A stretch of DNA of 64,000 nt from Raffaelea ambrosiae (GCA_002778195.1 PCDI01000003.1:62001-126000); one strand, 5' to 3'. Positions 32,985 to 43,815 are shown, counted from the first letter of the stretch. Translations and numbers: made by a program. The notes: generated by a model not told the origin, from the sequence alone.

Positions 32985-33520
32985 CTACTGAATGTATCGG
33001 AATCCTGGCTGCTCTCTGTCCGTGATATCCAAGAAGGCTCTGAAACCAGTCAGGTATCCGGGGTTTTCCTTGGCCAGGAAGAACCGGGGTGAGATGATCT
33101 GTTCAACGGTGTAACCAATAAACATAATTGCGGAGCATGTCGACTTTTTGGTAAAGCCACCGATCTGCAGCTGTTAGCAATGAACACATTATACTACATT
33201 GCCGAGAATTGGAACACGACTCACAGTGGAAGCCAACAGAGACATGACAAGGATGTAAGACACCGTGTTTGCAAACACGATATAAAGTCCATTCTAGTGG
33301 CCACAGATATTTTCGGACGGGAGACTTTGATGATGATAGCATAAGGCTGCAAGAATTCAGAAGAGAGGGGGGGGATAAGCTTACAGTAAACCAGCAGTGA
33401 GCCAAGAAGGACAGTGATGTTGCTGACGATGCTAGAAATAAGACGCGAGTTATGGAAGAAAGTAGTGACGGTGCGTGTCAGTGGTTGAAAAACAACATGA
33501 CCTCCGGTTGGGCGACTCAT
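32985..33520 (-). pseudogene. Remnant of a Dal5/allantoate-permease-type MFS transporter
   Basis: Several minus-strand pieces match consecutive parts of the anion:cation symporter MFS family, but in different frames. One is SRLISSIVSNITVLLGSLLVY (about 33395-33457, written here as key residues of a single membrane helix). Another is LYIVFANTVSYILVMSLLAS (33225-33293). A third, after a possible intron (donor GTGAGT at 33224, acceptor CAG at 33165), is IGGFTKKSTCSAIMFIGYT followed by SPRFFLAKENPGY, ending at a stop at 32985. The G-x-T-K-(K/R)-T...GY..G/E-I..P-x-FF signature is characteristic of Dal5-like permeases. An in-frame TAG precedes the middle piece, the first half of the transporter is missing, and the C-terminal helices are replaced by unrelated sequence. 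I therefore read it as a decayed, truncated copy. Confidence 0.6.
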
Positions 33521-33847
33521 GCTGCAATGAGAGAAAATAGCTGCAGGCCATCGCCACCAAATGAAGTACGAATGAGTGGCTTCATGATAATCATAACCGA
33601 GACCATTGAGGATGGTTTTGTCAAACGAGGCGGACAGTTGTCAATAGAAGTCAAAATCAAAGGGTATGCCATTGATTGAAACATGTTCCTAAGACTTGAT
33701 TTGGATGGAAAATCATTCGGAATACCTCACCCAGAGCACTGGACCCGCATCTATTTGACAGCCTAAAGGGCCGTTCTGAGATTCTTTACACAGCTGCTAT
33801 CACGTCTCATTACAAGACCAGGTAGTGAGCAAAAACAGTATCCTACG
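33521..33847. other. Region between permease remnant and cupin gene
   Basis: May include further decayed 5' sequence of the permease remnant on the minus strand (hydrophobic stretches in two frames at 33540-33620). I cannot align it with confidence. Confidence 0.35.
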
Positions 33848-34528
33848 CTACTTGACATTCATTGTGCGTGCATTGCTAGCCCAAAGACCACGGATCCCTT
33901 GTGGCGAGTCTCCCAATACCGGATCCAGCTTGGCTGGTGGTACCGCCCACACCTTTGCAAATGCCTCCGGACCTTCCCCCCCAAAAGCAGCGTCCCACGC
34001 TCCTCCGTCCACAGGATAGGCACCCATCATTGTGAACCCAGCAAGGCTGATGTCGTCCAGCTTCTCCTTTGTAGCGGCTGGCACGCTATGGCCGTTGCCG
34101 GGCGTCAACAGCTTGAAAGGCGCCTCTGGGGTGGTGCCGAATGTCTTGTGCGCAACGCCTGCGGGAATGATAAAGACATCGCCGGTCTGAGCGGCTACCT
34201 CGACACCACCCTCCTCTTTGCCGCTGCCGTACGTGCTCTCGTGCAGGTCATCCACCGTGTCTGCCGCTCCAAACCGGATCGTTGCCTGGCCAGTCAGAAC
34301 AACCATGCACTCGTGCACCAAAGAATGATAGTGTGACTTCTGCGTCGGCCCATATTGGAATATCCACTGCATCTCCCACCCGTTTTGTTCCAGGATCTCG
34401 TTGAAGCGGGTCGCGATACTTTTGGGACCGCTCGGCTGCAGGAAGCCTTTGTAGTGGATGAGCGGATATGGCGAGTTGGGTATCAGCCGGGTGGGCGGCA
34501 GATCATACTTGTCGACCTCCAGAACCAT
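33848..34528 (-). CDS. Cupin-domain protein (YjlB-like)
   Basis: A single-exon gene of 226 residues with one cupin barrel. The metal-binding motif 1 is HYHSLVHE (H66, H68, H72/E73), and motif 2 is GDVFIIPAGVAHKTFG with its histidine near residue 127, so a bound metal is likely. The start MVLEVDKYDLPPTRLIPNS and the following PLIHYKGFL resemble small fungal and bacterial YjlB-type cupins of unknown reaction. The frame continues upstream to an ATG at 34819, but that stretch has no domain character. I prefer 34528 because the family-like sequence starts there. The protein is likely cytosolic. Substrate unknown. Confidence 0.8.
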   Translation of the reverse strand: MVLEVDKYDLPPTRLIPNSPYPLIHYKGFLQPSGPKSIATRFNEILEQNGWEMQWIFQYGPTQKSHYHSLVHECMVVLTGQATIRFGAADTVDDLHESTYGSGKEEGGVEVAAQTGDVFIIPAGVAHKTFGTTPEAPFKLLTPGNGHSVPAATKEKLDDISLAGFTMMGAYPVDGGAWDAAFGGEGPEAFAKVWAVPPAKLDPVLGDSPQGIRGLWASNARTMNVK

Positions 34529-36080
34529 TGTCTTGGATTCTTGGCTTGTCCTGGTGAACTCAACTGGAATTTTCTGCCTCGGACTTCTGATGCAATCTCT
34601 CGTGGAGCTGAAACCACCGGGAGATGTTGAGAAGACGATCCCCGCACACAGCGAATTCGTTCTTGCGTTTGCTGGATGGGGTAAGTCGAGCCTATCTTGC
34701 ACCGTCATTCCCCACTTGTTATCATGCGACACGGCCGAGTCGTGGATATGCGGCTGCGCGCCTTGGCCGTCAGACCGATAGCTTTTTTTCTGACAGGCCT
34801 GCACTTCTTTTGTGTACATGGCAGTAGCACGATAGGACGGGCAGTCCCTACGGTGATCATCTGGCCGGTCGAGGCCTTTGCACAGGGCCTGGCCCGCTTG
34901 GGAGAAACGTGGCGTCCACTTGTGTGTATAGCAAAGATATATCGTACTTGGGTCGATTATACAAATATATACGGCGCCTTTGTAAATGGGTGACTAGAGG
35001 AAATATGCAACGTCGATGTGGTCCGGATATCTGCCAGTGGATCTGAAAATAGCTCTTCTTGCGTGCTTACCCCGTCTTTAAAACAGTTCGTATCAAGATG
35101 GAATTTTCAAGGGGGGTTCACAAGGAAGAGTCGGGTAAACAAACCAACAGGATGGATACCAAAGAATGCAACAGCTTAAGAGTCCAGTAATAAATAGAGC
35201 CTAGGGTAATACGAAAAGGCAGGTTCCCCATACCAAAACTCGATGTGTGCAGGCCACGAGTTTCAATATTAAGAAAGGAAAACCCACCCCTAAGCTGGCG
35301 CTGTAGCCGTTTTGAGCGTGACCGAGGTTTTGGTTCAGCATCTGCCGCCATAGTATTCGGTCATGGTGGTGTTTCTGTTCATGTGCAGCTACGACTGGTC
35401 GTTTAATCCTCTGGTCTATGCCTATCCGGTCGAGAGCATGTGCTGTCTCGGGGAGGGGGGAGGGCCTTGTTTTCTCTTCTTTCTCTTTTCGTTTGGTTTT
35501 TCTTCCTTTTCATTTTCATTCACTTGGCCTTTCCAGGGAATTTGGGGTACAGTTCGGAAGCGGTGAGTCCTCCTCTGGACAAGGACAGATCCATGACTAG
35601 CTGAAGAAGAAGAATATTGGGAAGTCTACGGGCTTACTCCCTGAAGAAGAAGAAAGCAGGGGAGTAAAAGAAGTAAAAGAAGTAAAAGAAGTAAAAGAAG
35701 TAAAAGAAGTAGCGGAAGAAGTAAGTAGTTGGAAAAGTAGAAATTCAGAGAAACAAAGAACAACCACACCACAAGACAAGTGACTAGCACGATTCTGGAT
35801 CACGATTCTGGATCACCAATTTAAATCACCATTCCGGGTCATCACTTTATTAATATAGACAGGCTTACCGTATTGTACAACGCTGAGACACCCCGAGAGT
35901 GCCGTTTCGGCCTCGGAGAAAACATCGGAACCGATCAACAGCATGTGTCACAGACTTGGCAGCCCCGCCTTTTCGGTTGGGTGAGATCACCTGCCTCAAC
36001 TTTTCAGGTCAGCCGGCCTTATCTCACAAACAACACAAACATTGCAAAGGTGCAAAAAAAAAAGAGTTACAAGATCGATC
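34529..36080. promoter_or_regulatory. Divergent upstream region cupin gene / P-type ATPase
   Basis: A 1.55-kb gap with a perfect 9-bp tandem array (35663-35707) and a T-rich stretch near 35455 to 35540. A repeated GATTCTGGATCACcATTC-like element occurs around 35790 to 35840. No gene is recognised. Confidence 0.5.
35663..35707. repeat. 9-bp tandem array (AGTAAAAGA)x5
   Basis: Five perfect contiguous copies of AGTAAAAGA, then a decayed copy. It lies about 370 bp upstream of the copper/cadmium ATPase start. Confidence 0.95.
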
Positions 36081-39000
36081 ATGGGTTGCTGCGGTGGCTG
36101 CTGCGGACAACCAGGCTCTGGCCCTGCTGGGGCTGGGGCTGCTGCTAATGCTGCTAATGCTGCTGATGCTGCTGTCACGACGCCGACGAATGTCCTTGGG
36201 CTGGCTGCTGGTGTATCGAAGCCGGCATCGGAGGCCGATTCTTGCTGTGGCGAGGCGCCTGCTGGCAGCGATGGATGTGGCAACGATGCTGCTGAGAGGA
36301 ATGACGAGGCCGAGGGGATGGCCAGCTGCGCGGGCGAAGGCTGCTGTGCCAGCGAGAAGGCCGGTGGATGTGGCAGCGTGGACTGGCCGAAGAAGGCCAA
36401 CGAAGACGAGAAGGGCGAGAAGGGCTGCACGGACGGCTGCTGCGACAGCGACGATGACCTTCCCGTGGACGACGATTGCTGTTCGGACTGTGAGAATGGC
36501 GGCGCGGCCGTGGTCCAGGAGGCGTCTGTCTGCGAGAAGGCCTGCTGCTCGGGTGGGAAGGACTGTGACGAGGAGGTCAAGGAGACGAAGGAGATTGTCA
36601 GCAAGGGCTGCACGGATGGCTGCTGCGACAGTGACGACGAGTCGGCGGCCTTGAGCGACCAAGAGCAGCCGGCCGACAGCCCCAACTGCTGCGCGGACAA
36701 GACGTCCCCCTGCTGCGACACGACCTGCCTCGACCGTCTGGCTCTGCGCGCCTGCGAGAAGGAGTGTGCCACGGGCTGCACCGAGATGGCCGGCGACGAC
36801 GTTGCCGGCCGTTCGTCGGGTGTGGCCGGCACCGTGTCGTCCTGGACCGAGTCCTCCGCCGAGTCCTGCGCAAAGACGCGTTGTGATGCCGGGAAGGGCG
36901 GCCGGGCCTGTGCCAGTCACGTGCGCAAGACGCGTCGCATGTACGCGGCCAAGCTGGAGGCCCTGGGCTGCATCTGCCGCACGCTGCTGCGCATGGGCGC
37001 GGAGTCGTGCTGCGAGCCGAAGCCGCCTACTAGGCGAGCCCGCAGCACGCGGTGGTCCCCGGACCGGCGCTGTGGACGGGCCAGCAGCCTGCCGGGCAGC
37101 CCCGTCGGCCGTGCGGACTCGGGCGGCCGATCCAGCGGCCGCTGCCGCGATGGGTGCTGCCAGCCGCGCCCGACGAAGCAGCAGCCCGGCGGCAGCAGCA
37201 GCGCGTATTGCGGCGGCGGCGGCCCCAGCCTGGCGCGGAGGTCTGGCTCGTCGTGCCGGGATGCCTGCTGCCGCGGAGGCGCGGACACGGCCAAGTCCGT
37301 GCTGGCGGCCACCAAGGAGACACTGCCGGACCTCGAGGCCGGCGCCGTGGACGACCACGTGGTCCTCAGCATCTCCGGCATGACCTGCACCGGCTGCGAG
37401 ACGAAGCTGCGGCGCACGCTGGGCCAGCTGCCGGCGGTGCGCCATCTCAAGACGAGCCTCGTGCTGACGCGTGCCGAGTTCGACCTGGCCGGCGGCGCGA
37501 CCACGGCCGATGACGTCATCAAACACCTCGAGCGCACGACCGAGTTCACCTGCGAGCGCCTGCAGACCCAGGGCGCGCGTCTGGACCTGGTCGTGCCGTC
37601 CCCCGCCATGGGCGGCGGCGACAGCGGCAGCGCATCGGCGGCGGCTCTGGTCGCCACCACCGGCCTGCCCTGGCCCGACGGCGTGACCGACATGCGCGTC
37701 GTCGACAAGCACAGCGTCCGCGTCTCGTTTGACCCGGATGTGGTCGGCGCGCGCGACCTTTGGGAGGCACTCAAGACGACGTTCCAGAAGGCCTTCCCCA
37801 GCGGCGGCGGCGGCGACCACAATCTCAGCCTCGCGCCGCCGCGGCCCGACCAGTCGCTGGAGGCCGGCCGCAAGCACGTGCGCCATCTCGGCTACGCCAC
37901 GGCGGCGTCGGCCGTGCTGACCATCCCCGTGCTCGTGCTGGCGTGGGCGCCGCTGCCCCAGAAGCACGCGGGGCAGGCGCACGCGCTGGCGTACGGCGCC
38001 GCGTCGCTGGCCCTGGCCACGGCCGTGCAGGTGGCCATTGCCGGCCCCTTCTACCCCAAGGCGCTCAAGAGCCTGGTGTTTGCGCGCGTCATCGAGATGG
38101 ACCTGCTGATCGTGCTGAGCACCAGCGCCGCCTATGTGTTTTCCGTGGTGTCGTTTGCCATGATGGCCGCGGGCCGCCCGCTGGCCACGGGCCAGTTCTT
38201 TGAAACGAGCACCCTGTTGGTCACCCTCATCATGGTGGGCCGCTACGTGGCGGCTCTGGCGCGCCAAAAGGCCGTCGAGTCCATCAGCCTGGGGTCCCTG
38301 CAGCCGACGACCGCGCTTCTGGTCCAGGGCCAGAGCCTGGAACCGCACCTGGAACCGCACCTGGGACCGAATCCGGAACCGAATCCGGAACCGAGTCCGG
38401 AACAGGTCGCGGCCACCCCCATCGACACGCGGCTCCTGCAGTATGGCGACGTCTTCAAGGTCGTGCCCGACGCGCGCATCCCCACGGACGGCACCGTCCT
38501 CGCGGGCGCCTCCGCGGTCGACGAGTCCATGATCACCGGCGAGTCGCTGCCCGTCCCCAAGGGCCCCGGGTCGGCCGTCGTCGCCGGCTCCATCAACACC
38601 GCCGGCGTGCTCGTCGTCCGCCTCCGCCGCCTGCCCGGCGACAACACCATCAGCACCCTGGCCGCCATGGTCGACGAGGCCAAGCTGTCCAAGCCCCGCG
38701 TCCAGAACGTGGCCGACCGCGTCGCCGCCTACTTTGTGCCCGTCGTCGTGCTCCTGACCGCCGTCACCTTTGTCGTCTGGATCGTCGTCGGCGTCGTCGG
38801 CCGCGGCCAGTCCGCCGCCCGCGCCGCCACCACCGCCATCACCTACGCCATCACCGTGCTCATCGTGTCGTGCCCCTGCGCCATCGGCCTGGCCGTGCCC
38901 ATGGTCGTCGTCCTCGCCAGCGGCGTCGCCGCCGAGCGCGGCGTCATCTTCCGCACCGCCGACAGCATCGAGGTCGCCCACCGCGCCGCCCACGTCGTCC

Positions 39001-39586
39001 TCGACAAGACCGGCACCCTGACCGAGGGCCAGCTGACCGTCGCGCACGAGGTCTACACCAACGACACCAACGACACCGCCGCCGCCCTTCTTGCCCTCGT
39101 CACCGACGTCCCACACCCGGTCTCGCGCGCAGTCGCCCGCCACCTCCGCGCGCGGGCGGACGCGTCCTCCGGCCCACCAGCCACGGTGGTCGATGTGCGG
39201 GCCGTGACGGGCCACGGCGTCGAGGGCCGCCTGGCGGCGACCGGCCAGCTCCTGCGTGCCGGCAATGCGCGCTGGCTGGGTTTGGAAGACCACGCCGACG
39301 TCCGGTCCGCCCTGGACCAGGGCCACACCGTCTTCTGCGTGGTCGTCGACGGCACGCTCGCCGCCGTGTTCGGCCTCCAGGACACCCTCCGCGCCGACGC
39401 CGCCGCCACCGTAAGCCGCCTGCAGGCCGCCGGCCTGGCCGTCCACATCCTGTCGGGCGACGACACCGGCGCCGTGCACGCGGTGGCCCGCCGTCTCGGC
39501 ATTGCCCCCGAGCACACCCGCGCCCGCTGCACCCCGGCCGACAAGAAGGCCTACATCCAGGCATTGCAGGACACCACGGCGGCGCC

Positions 39587-39619
<33 letters not shown>

Positions 39620-39992
39620 TCGACCGGGCGTCGTCCTCTTCTGCGGCGACGGCACCAACGACGCGGTGGCCCTGGCCCAGGCCTCCGTGGGCGTCCACAT
39701 GCAGCACGACGACAGCACGGCCGACGTGGTGGCCCAGTCAGCCTCGGACGTCGTTCTGCTGCGGCCCCATCTGGCCGGTCTGCTGACCGTGATCGGCGTC
39801 AGCCGTCTGGCCATGCGCCGGATCGCCTTCAACTTTGTCTGGAGCGGCCTCTACAACCTGTTTGCCGTTCTGCTGGCCGCCGGGGCCTTTGTGCACGCCC
39901 GTCTGCCGCCCGCCTTTGCCGGGCTCGGCGAGCTGGTGAGCGTGCTGCCCGTCATTGCGGCCGCCGTGCAGATGCGCTGGGCCAAGGTGTAA
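36081..39992 (+). CDS. PCA1/CrpA-like heavy-metal P1B-type ATPase with cysteine-rich N-terminus
   Basis: An intronless gene of 1303 residues. P1B ATPases pump Cu+ or Cd2+ out of the cytosol. The catalytic core has TGES (about 819), the CPC membrane motif in SCPCAIGLAVPM (about 930), the phosphorylated Asp in DKTGTLTEG (about 975) and GDGTNDAVALAQ (about 1189), with eight predicted membrane helices. An HMA metal-binding domain lies near residues 426 to 495 (SISGMTCTGCETKLRRTLG). A second HMA-like fold at about 505 to 570 lacks the CxxC. The first 420 residues are exceptionally Cys-rich, with many CC pairs (MGCCGGCCG at the start, CTDGCCDSDD twice, CCDTTC), metallothionein-like. This layout matches yeast Pca1, Candida Crp1 and Aspergillus CrpA rather than Ccc2. 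A Pro-Glu/Asn-Pro repeat (about 752 to 774) sits before the actuator domain. Confidence 0.93.
38335..38403 (+). repeat. In-gene short tandem repeat in the P-type ATPase
   Basis: Imperfect 12- to 15-bp units (GGAACCGCACCT, GGAACCGAATCC) encode a Leu/Asn-Glu-Pro-rich loop in the cytosolic segment between the membrane pair and the actuator domain. Confidence 0.8.
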
Positions 39993-40868
39993 GGTGACGG
40001 CACGGTGGGGGTGTCTGTGCATCGGGTATTGTCGTGTTTGACAGAGGTTCTCAGCCGGTCCTCCACCGGCCCTCAACAGGTCTTCAACAGGCTTTCAAGA
40101 CACGTCTGTACCCAGATGGAAAGCTTCTGCCTGATGGAAGCTTCTGCCGGATTCAACATCTGGTGAGACAACGTGTGTGCGTGCGTGTGTGCGTGAGTCC
40201 TATCTCACAAGACGCCGGGTGATTCTTGTCCTGCCCCAAAAAAATAAAAAGGGCCAAACCTTTCCTCAGCAAAACATATTTTTACTTCGTACGGATGAAC
40301 ATCCGTCTTATTATTTTATCATATTTTTGTCTTATTCCCAAAGCACTTAAGACACTTTGACACTTTCTGAATTGACCAAATGAGGCATGTGCCTTCTTCG
40401 TTGTTGAACTAAGTATGTCCTGGGAACCCAATCATGACTGTAGCACCGTTTCCTCCTCGCCGTCGTCTCGTCTGGCCTATTGCTCGGAACCCATGACCGG
40501 ATGTTGTCGCCAGGCAAGCGCTCCGTGGCACGATGCACGGAGCACTGCCCATATAGAGGCTTCTCATCTGCCGACGTGCTTCAACGTCCAACATCACGAC
40601 TGTGTCTCCATCACCCTCCCACCAAAGTTTCATTGAGCATACCGAGATGAAGCGTCCAGACTGATCCCAGGTCGCACAACCTCCACCTGAGTTTTGCGCT
40701 CCCCCAAGCAAGAAGAGAACATATTTAGGGATGCTGTGATGCTTCTCCTCGATGAATGTTTCAACAATATACCCGTAGTTCGAAACCGCGAAACGGCTTA
40801 CATTTGTCTCTCTTATCTCACAGGACTTGGAACTTTGCATTTGGCATCCAAGACTGCATCTGGCAACA
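39993..40868. other. Intergenic between the ATPase and the kinase-like gene
   Basis: An 876-bp gap holding the ATPase 3' region and the next promoter. The minus strand is open for 191 codons at 40409-40984, but the translation has no family character and overlaps the next gene's start, so I do not call it. Confidence 0.5.
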
Positions 40869-41885
40869 ATGGCCGCCAACGACATCGTCCAACTTACAAG
40901 CACCTCGATCCGCCATGGACATGGCATGGAGATGGAGGTGTCCTTCAACGGTCGGTGCATATCCATTTCCATGTTCTCCGTCAAATCAGTTCAAGGCACC
41001 CAGCCGCTGGAGAATGAGCTGCTCTCACGAATTGAGGAAGAATTTGGGAATCCCGATAGCGGGAATGGCGCTGCTTTGAAAGCGGCCCTCGACACCATAG
41101 TCGATGCAGGCCGGTTCTTGTTTGCCCAGCTGCCACCTCCGCCCCCCATGACCGACATTCTTCACGACAAGCTGCTGCCCAAGGTGGACTACTTTCTTTT
41201 CAGGCAAACCAACAGCGTGCCGGCGGTCACGCCCATCGACTACAGGGAATCGTACTACGGAGCACAGAGTGCATCCGAGCGCCCGAATGCGTCCGAGCCG
41301 GAACTCGACGCAGACCTTCCCCAGTTCTCCACCAAAGACATCCGGACTCTCCAACCCATGAATCACAGCCGGGGCACGGTCAAGGCGCTCTTGCCAGATG
41401 GCCGCCAGGTCCTGTGCAAGGCATGCGCCGACTACAAAAGACACTCTAGTCGCCGTTATTCGATTTTGCAGGAAATGGCTCGGCTGAAGACAATTCGCGA
41501 CGCCCACGACGATCCCGGCCAGGCGTTCCGTGTTCCCAAGATTCTCGGATCCGTCAAGGACCCGGACAACGACAAGTGTGTGGGCTATGTGCGCGAGCAC
41601 ATTCCGGGGGAGTGCCTGTACTTTATGGACGTGTCCCAAGTGTCGCCGGAAAGAAAGAAAAAGTGGGTGGCCCAGCTGGATGACAGTGTCCATCGCCTGG
41701 GAGAGATTGGGGTGTCTTGGACAGCCGGGTTTGCCATCAATGTGACCATTGACGACGACGACAATGCCTGGTTTACCCGGCTCATGAACAACGGCGTCCC
41801 TACGCCCGAAAACACGACAACCATGGGCATCAAGCAGTTTTTGGGGCTGGACGAGGAGCCAGAAGACGGGACAGCGGGTTTGTAA
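40869..41885 (+). CDS. Fungal kinase-like protein with lost catalytic residues (pseudokinase)
   Basis: A single-exon gene of 338 residues. The second half has the layout of the fungal aminoglycoside-phosphotransferase/protein-kinase-like family: an ATP-lysine-like VLCKAC, a hinge-like VREHIPGE, the segment HRLGEIGVSWTAGFAINVT and then DDNAWFTRLMNNG. In active relatives these last segments normally read roughly W-G-D-x-K-x-D-N-V and D-F-G-G. Here the catalytic Asp and the Mg-binding DFG are absent, although the Asn is kept. I infer a pseudokinase or a decaying gene, not an active kinase. The N-terminal 160 residues are not recognised. The start is the ATG at 40869. The next gene downstream is the C45 hydrolase in the same orientation. 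Confidence 0.7.
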   Translation: MAANDIVQLTSTSIRHGHGMEMEVSFNGRCISISMFSVKSVQGTQPLENELLSRIEEEFGNPDSGNGAALKAALDTIVDAGRFLFAQLPPPPPMTDILHDKLLPKVDYFLFRQTNSVPAVTPIDYRESYYGAQSASERPNASEPELDADLPQFSTKDIRTLQPMNHSRGTVKALLPDGRQVLCKACADYKRHSSRRYSILQEMARLKTIRDAHDDPGQAFRVPKILGSVKDPDNDKCVGYVREHIPGECLYFMDVSQVSPERKKKWVAQLDDSVHRLGEIGVSWTAGFAINVTIDDDDNAWFTRLMNNGVPTPENTTTMGIKQFLGLDEEPEDGTAGL

Positions 41886-42412
41886 GGCAAAGAGAGAGAG
41901 TTGGATTTCTTTCTCAGTCGCCAAAAGAATGTCGCCAGTTATACCGAGATAGGCAATCGAAACGAGAGGCAAACTTCGCCCTCCCATCGAATGCATAGCG
42001 TGTTTTGACGGCCACCGTAGACGAGCCCCCCACTCGGCATCTGGACGTCCTTTTGTCAGGCTACCTGCTGATTGGACACGCCGTGATACGCTCTTCCGGT
42101 ACAACAAAGAGGTCCCAAGACGTGGAGAGAGTCTTAGACGAGCATTCAACTAACACTGCCTAAATCGCATCATGTAATAACTTGTTCGGCAGGACAGCTT
42201 GATCGGGAACTTCTAGCGAGGAAAAGGATGGCCGATATCGTTTGCAAAAAACTTGCCATTGTGATAGAAAATACCACTGTCACCCTATGTCGGCTGACAG
42301 ACGAGGTCTCGACGGGCAACAAAACCGGCAGGATGTCTGCCTCTTATCACCAGCTTCTGACAGACGTGCTATCTTCTTCCCCAAAGTCTCTGTATTGCCC
42401 GCACCGTCCCAC
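41886..42412. promoter_or_regulatory. Upstream region of the C45 hydrolase
   Basis: A 527-bp gap containing the kinase-like gene 3' end. It has a TGATAG near 42261 and a TTATCA near 42345 (both HGATAR-type on one strand). No gene recognised. Confidence 0.4.
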
Positions 42413-43815
42413 ATGATGGTCCAAATCGAAGAGTCCAACCCCCTCACCTACCAGCACGTCGTAGCAAGCGGTCTGCCCTACGATCGCGGCTTCGCCCATG
42501 GCCGCCAGGCCAAGCCCAAAGTGCAGGAGAATGTCCGGTACTACCGCAGACCGGGCAAGCTTGCTCATTCTCCGTGAGTCCGCGCACTAGCCATGGTCTG
42601 CAGGGACAGCCCCAAGGCGACGATGGTCTGACACACGTCAGAGAGTTGATGAATGCCATCATCACGAACGTCTACAAGCCAGCTCTCGAGAAGTACTACC
42701 CCAGCGGCTTCCAGGAAATGCAAGGCATTGCCGACGGAGCAGACGTCACGCTCGAAGACATCATCCTGCTCAACGCGCGCTACGATCTGGCCCGGCTGGG
42801 CGACGACCCCGGAAGCAAGCCCGCCTCGCAGCACCACAAGGACCACCGTGCCGACCCGGACGACATGGCCAACGAGTGCACCAGCTCCATCTTCCACCAT
42901 GCGGCCACGGCCTCCGGAGACATGCTCACGGCGCAGAACTGGGACATGTCGGCGCGTCTGTGGGAGAACGACTGCATCCTCTACCTGGAAGTGCACCCGG
43001 ACCCGTCCGAGAACAAGCCGTCCCTGTTTCTGGTCACCGAGGCGGGCCAGCTGGGCCGCTCGGGCCTGAACTCGGCCGGTCTCGGTGTCACCGCCAATTC
43101 CCTCACGTCGACCGACGACTACATCCCCTATCCCTACAAAGACGCCGACGGCACGCTCCACGACGTTCCCGTCCGGCCGCTTCTGCCCATCTCCATGCTG
43201 CGCCGCATGATCCTCGAGAGCAACCACGTGGCCGAGGCCCTGACCTGCGCCCAGAACTTCCCCCGGCACGTGTCCAACAACGTCACCGTCAGCACGGCCG
43301 AGGGCTTCGGCCTCTGTCTCGAGGTGACGCCCGACCGCATCTACAAGGTCTACCGCCGCGTCGACGACACGTACCTGGTCCACACTAACCACTTTACCCA
43401 CGCCGGGTTTCTGGCCCGCCAGGACGTCCTCTGCACGTACCCGGGCGGCAGCAGCTGGTTCCGGCGGGAGCGGTTTGAGCAGCGCGTGCGCCGCCATGCG
43501 CAGGCCGGCTCCCTGACGACGGAGCGTCTGATCGAAGCCTTCTCGGACCACCTGAGCTACCCGGAATCGCTCTGTGTGCACCCGGACCGCAACCCGATCG
43601 ACGCCGTCATCGGCCACCTGCCCGGCTACCCGTTCCGGTCCTACTCGGCCACTGTGGCCTGCGTGATCTACAACCTGTCCAAGACGGAGATCACCGTGTG
43701 CAAGGGCCCGCCATGCCAGGGCGTCTTCCAAACATTCAAGCTGACTGGCCCCAAGGCCAACAAGCTGGGATCGCCAAAGCCGCCGGAAAACGGAGATTGC
43801 CAAGAGCACACATAA
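42413..43815 (+). CDS. Peptidase C45 / isopenicillin N acyltransferase-like Ntn hydrolase, reading frame disturbed near the start
   Basis: The family includes penicillin acyltransferase PenDE, which cleaves itself before a nucleophilic cysteine to become an amide hydrolase or acyltransferase. Here the site is NECTSSIF with the cysteine codon at 42877-42879, followed by MLTAQNWDMSARLWEND, VTEAGQLGRSGLNSAGLGV, NVTVSTAEGFGLCLEV and PGGSSWFRR, all typical. The N-terminal piece (42413-42573, LPYDRGFAHGRQAK...) is in a different frame from 42591 onward. A 17-nt GTGAGT...CTAG gap would restore the frame but is too short for normal splicing. A 53-nt GTACTA...CTAG intron (42538-42590) also restores frame but removes residues I would expect to keep. 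The gene is therefore either spliced unusually or carries a frameshift. Specificity is unknown; penicillin synthesis genes are not seen nearby. Confidence 0.82.

Noticed and set aside
35881..35886. CGCTGA upstream of the P-type ATPase as a copper-factor (Ace1/AceA) site
   Set aside because: The flanking bases do not fit the longer HTHNNGCTGD consensus, and a 5- to 6-bp match is expected by chance.
36024..39707. 1227-codon open frame on the minus strand across the P-type ATPase
   Set aside because: It is antisense to a gene with all P1B motifs. Its translation is Gly/Ala/Arg/His-rich, as expected from third-position GC bias, and has no domain.
40409..40984. 191-codon minus-strand frame upstream of the pseudokinase
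   Set aside because: No family character, overlaps the next gene's start and has unusual composition for a coding exon.
42565..43809. 414-codon minus-strand frame antisense to the C45 hydrolase
   Set aside because: Codon-bias shadow of a recognised enzyme.
42413..43815. Penicillin biosynthesis cluster
   Set aside because: The C45 protein is related to the penicillin acyltransferase family, but no ACV synthetase or isopenicillin N synthase is present, and this subfamily is widespread in fungi.
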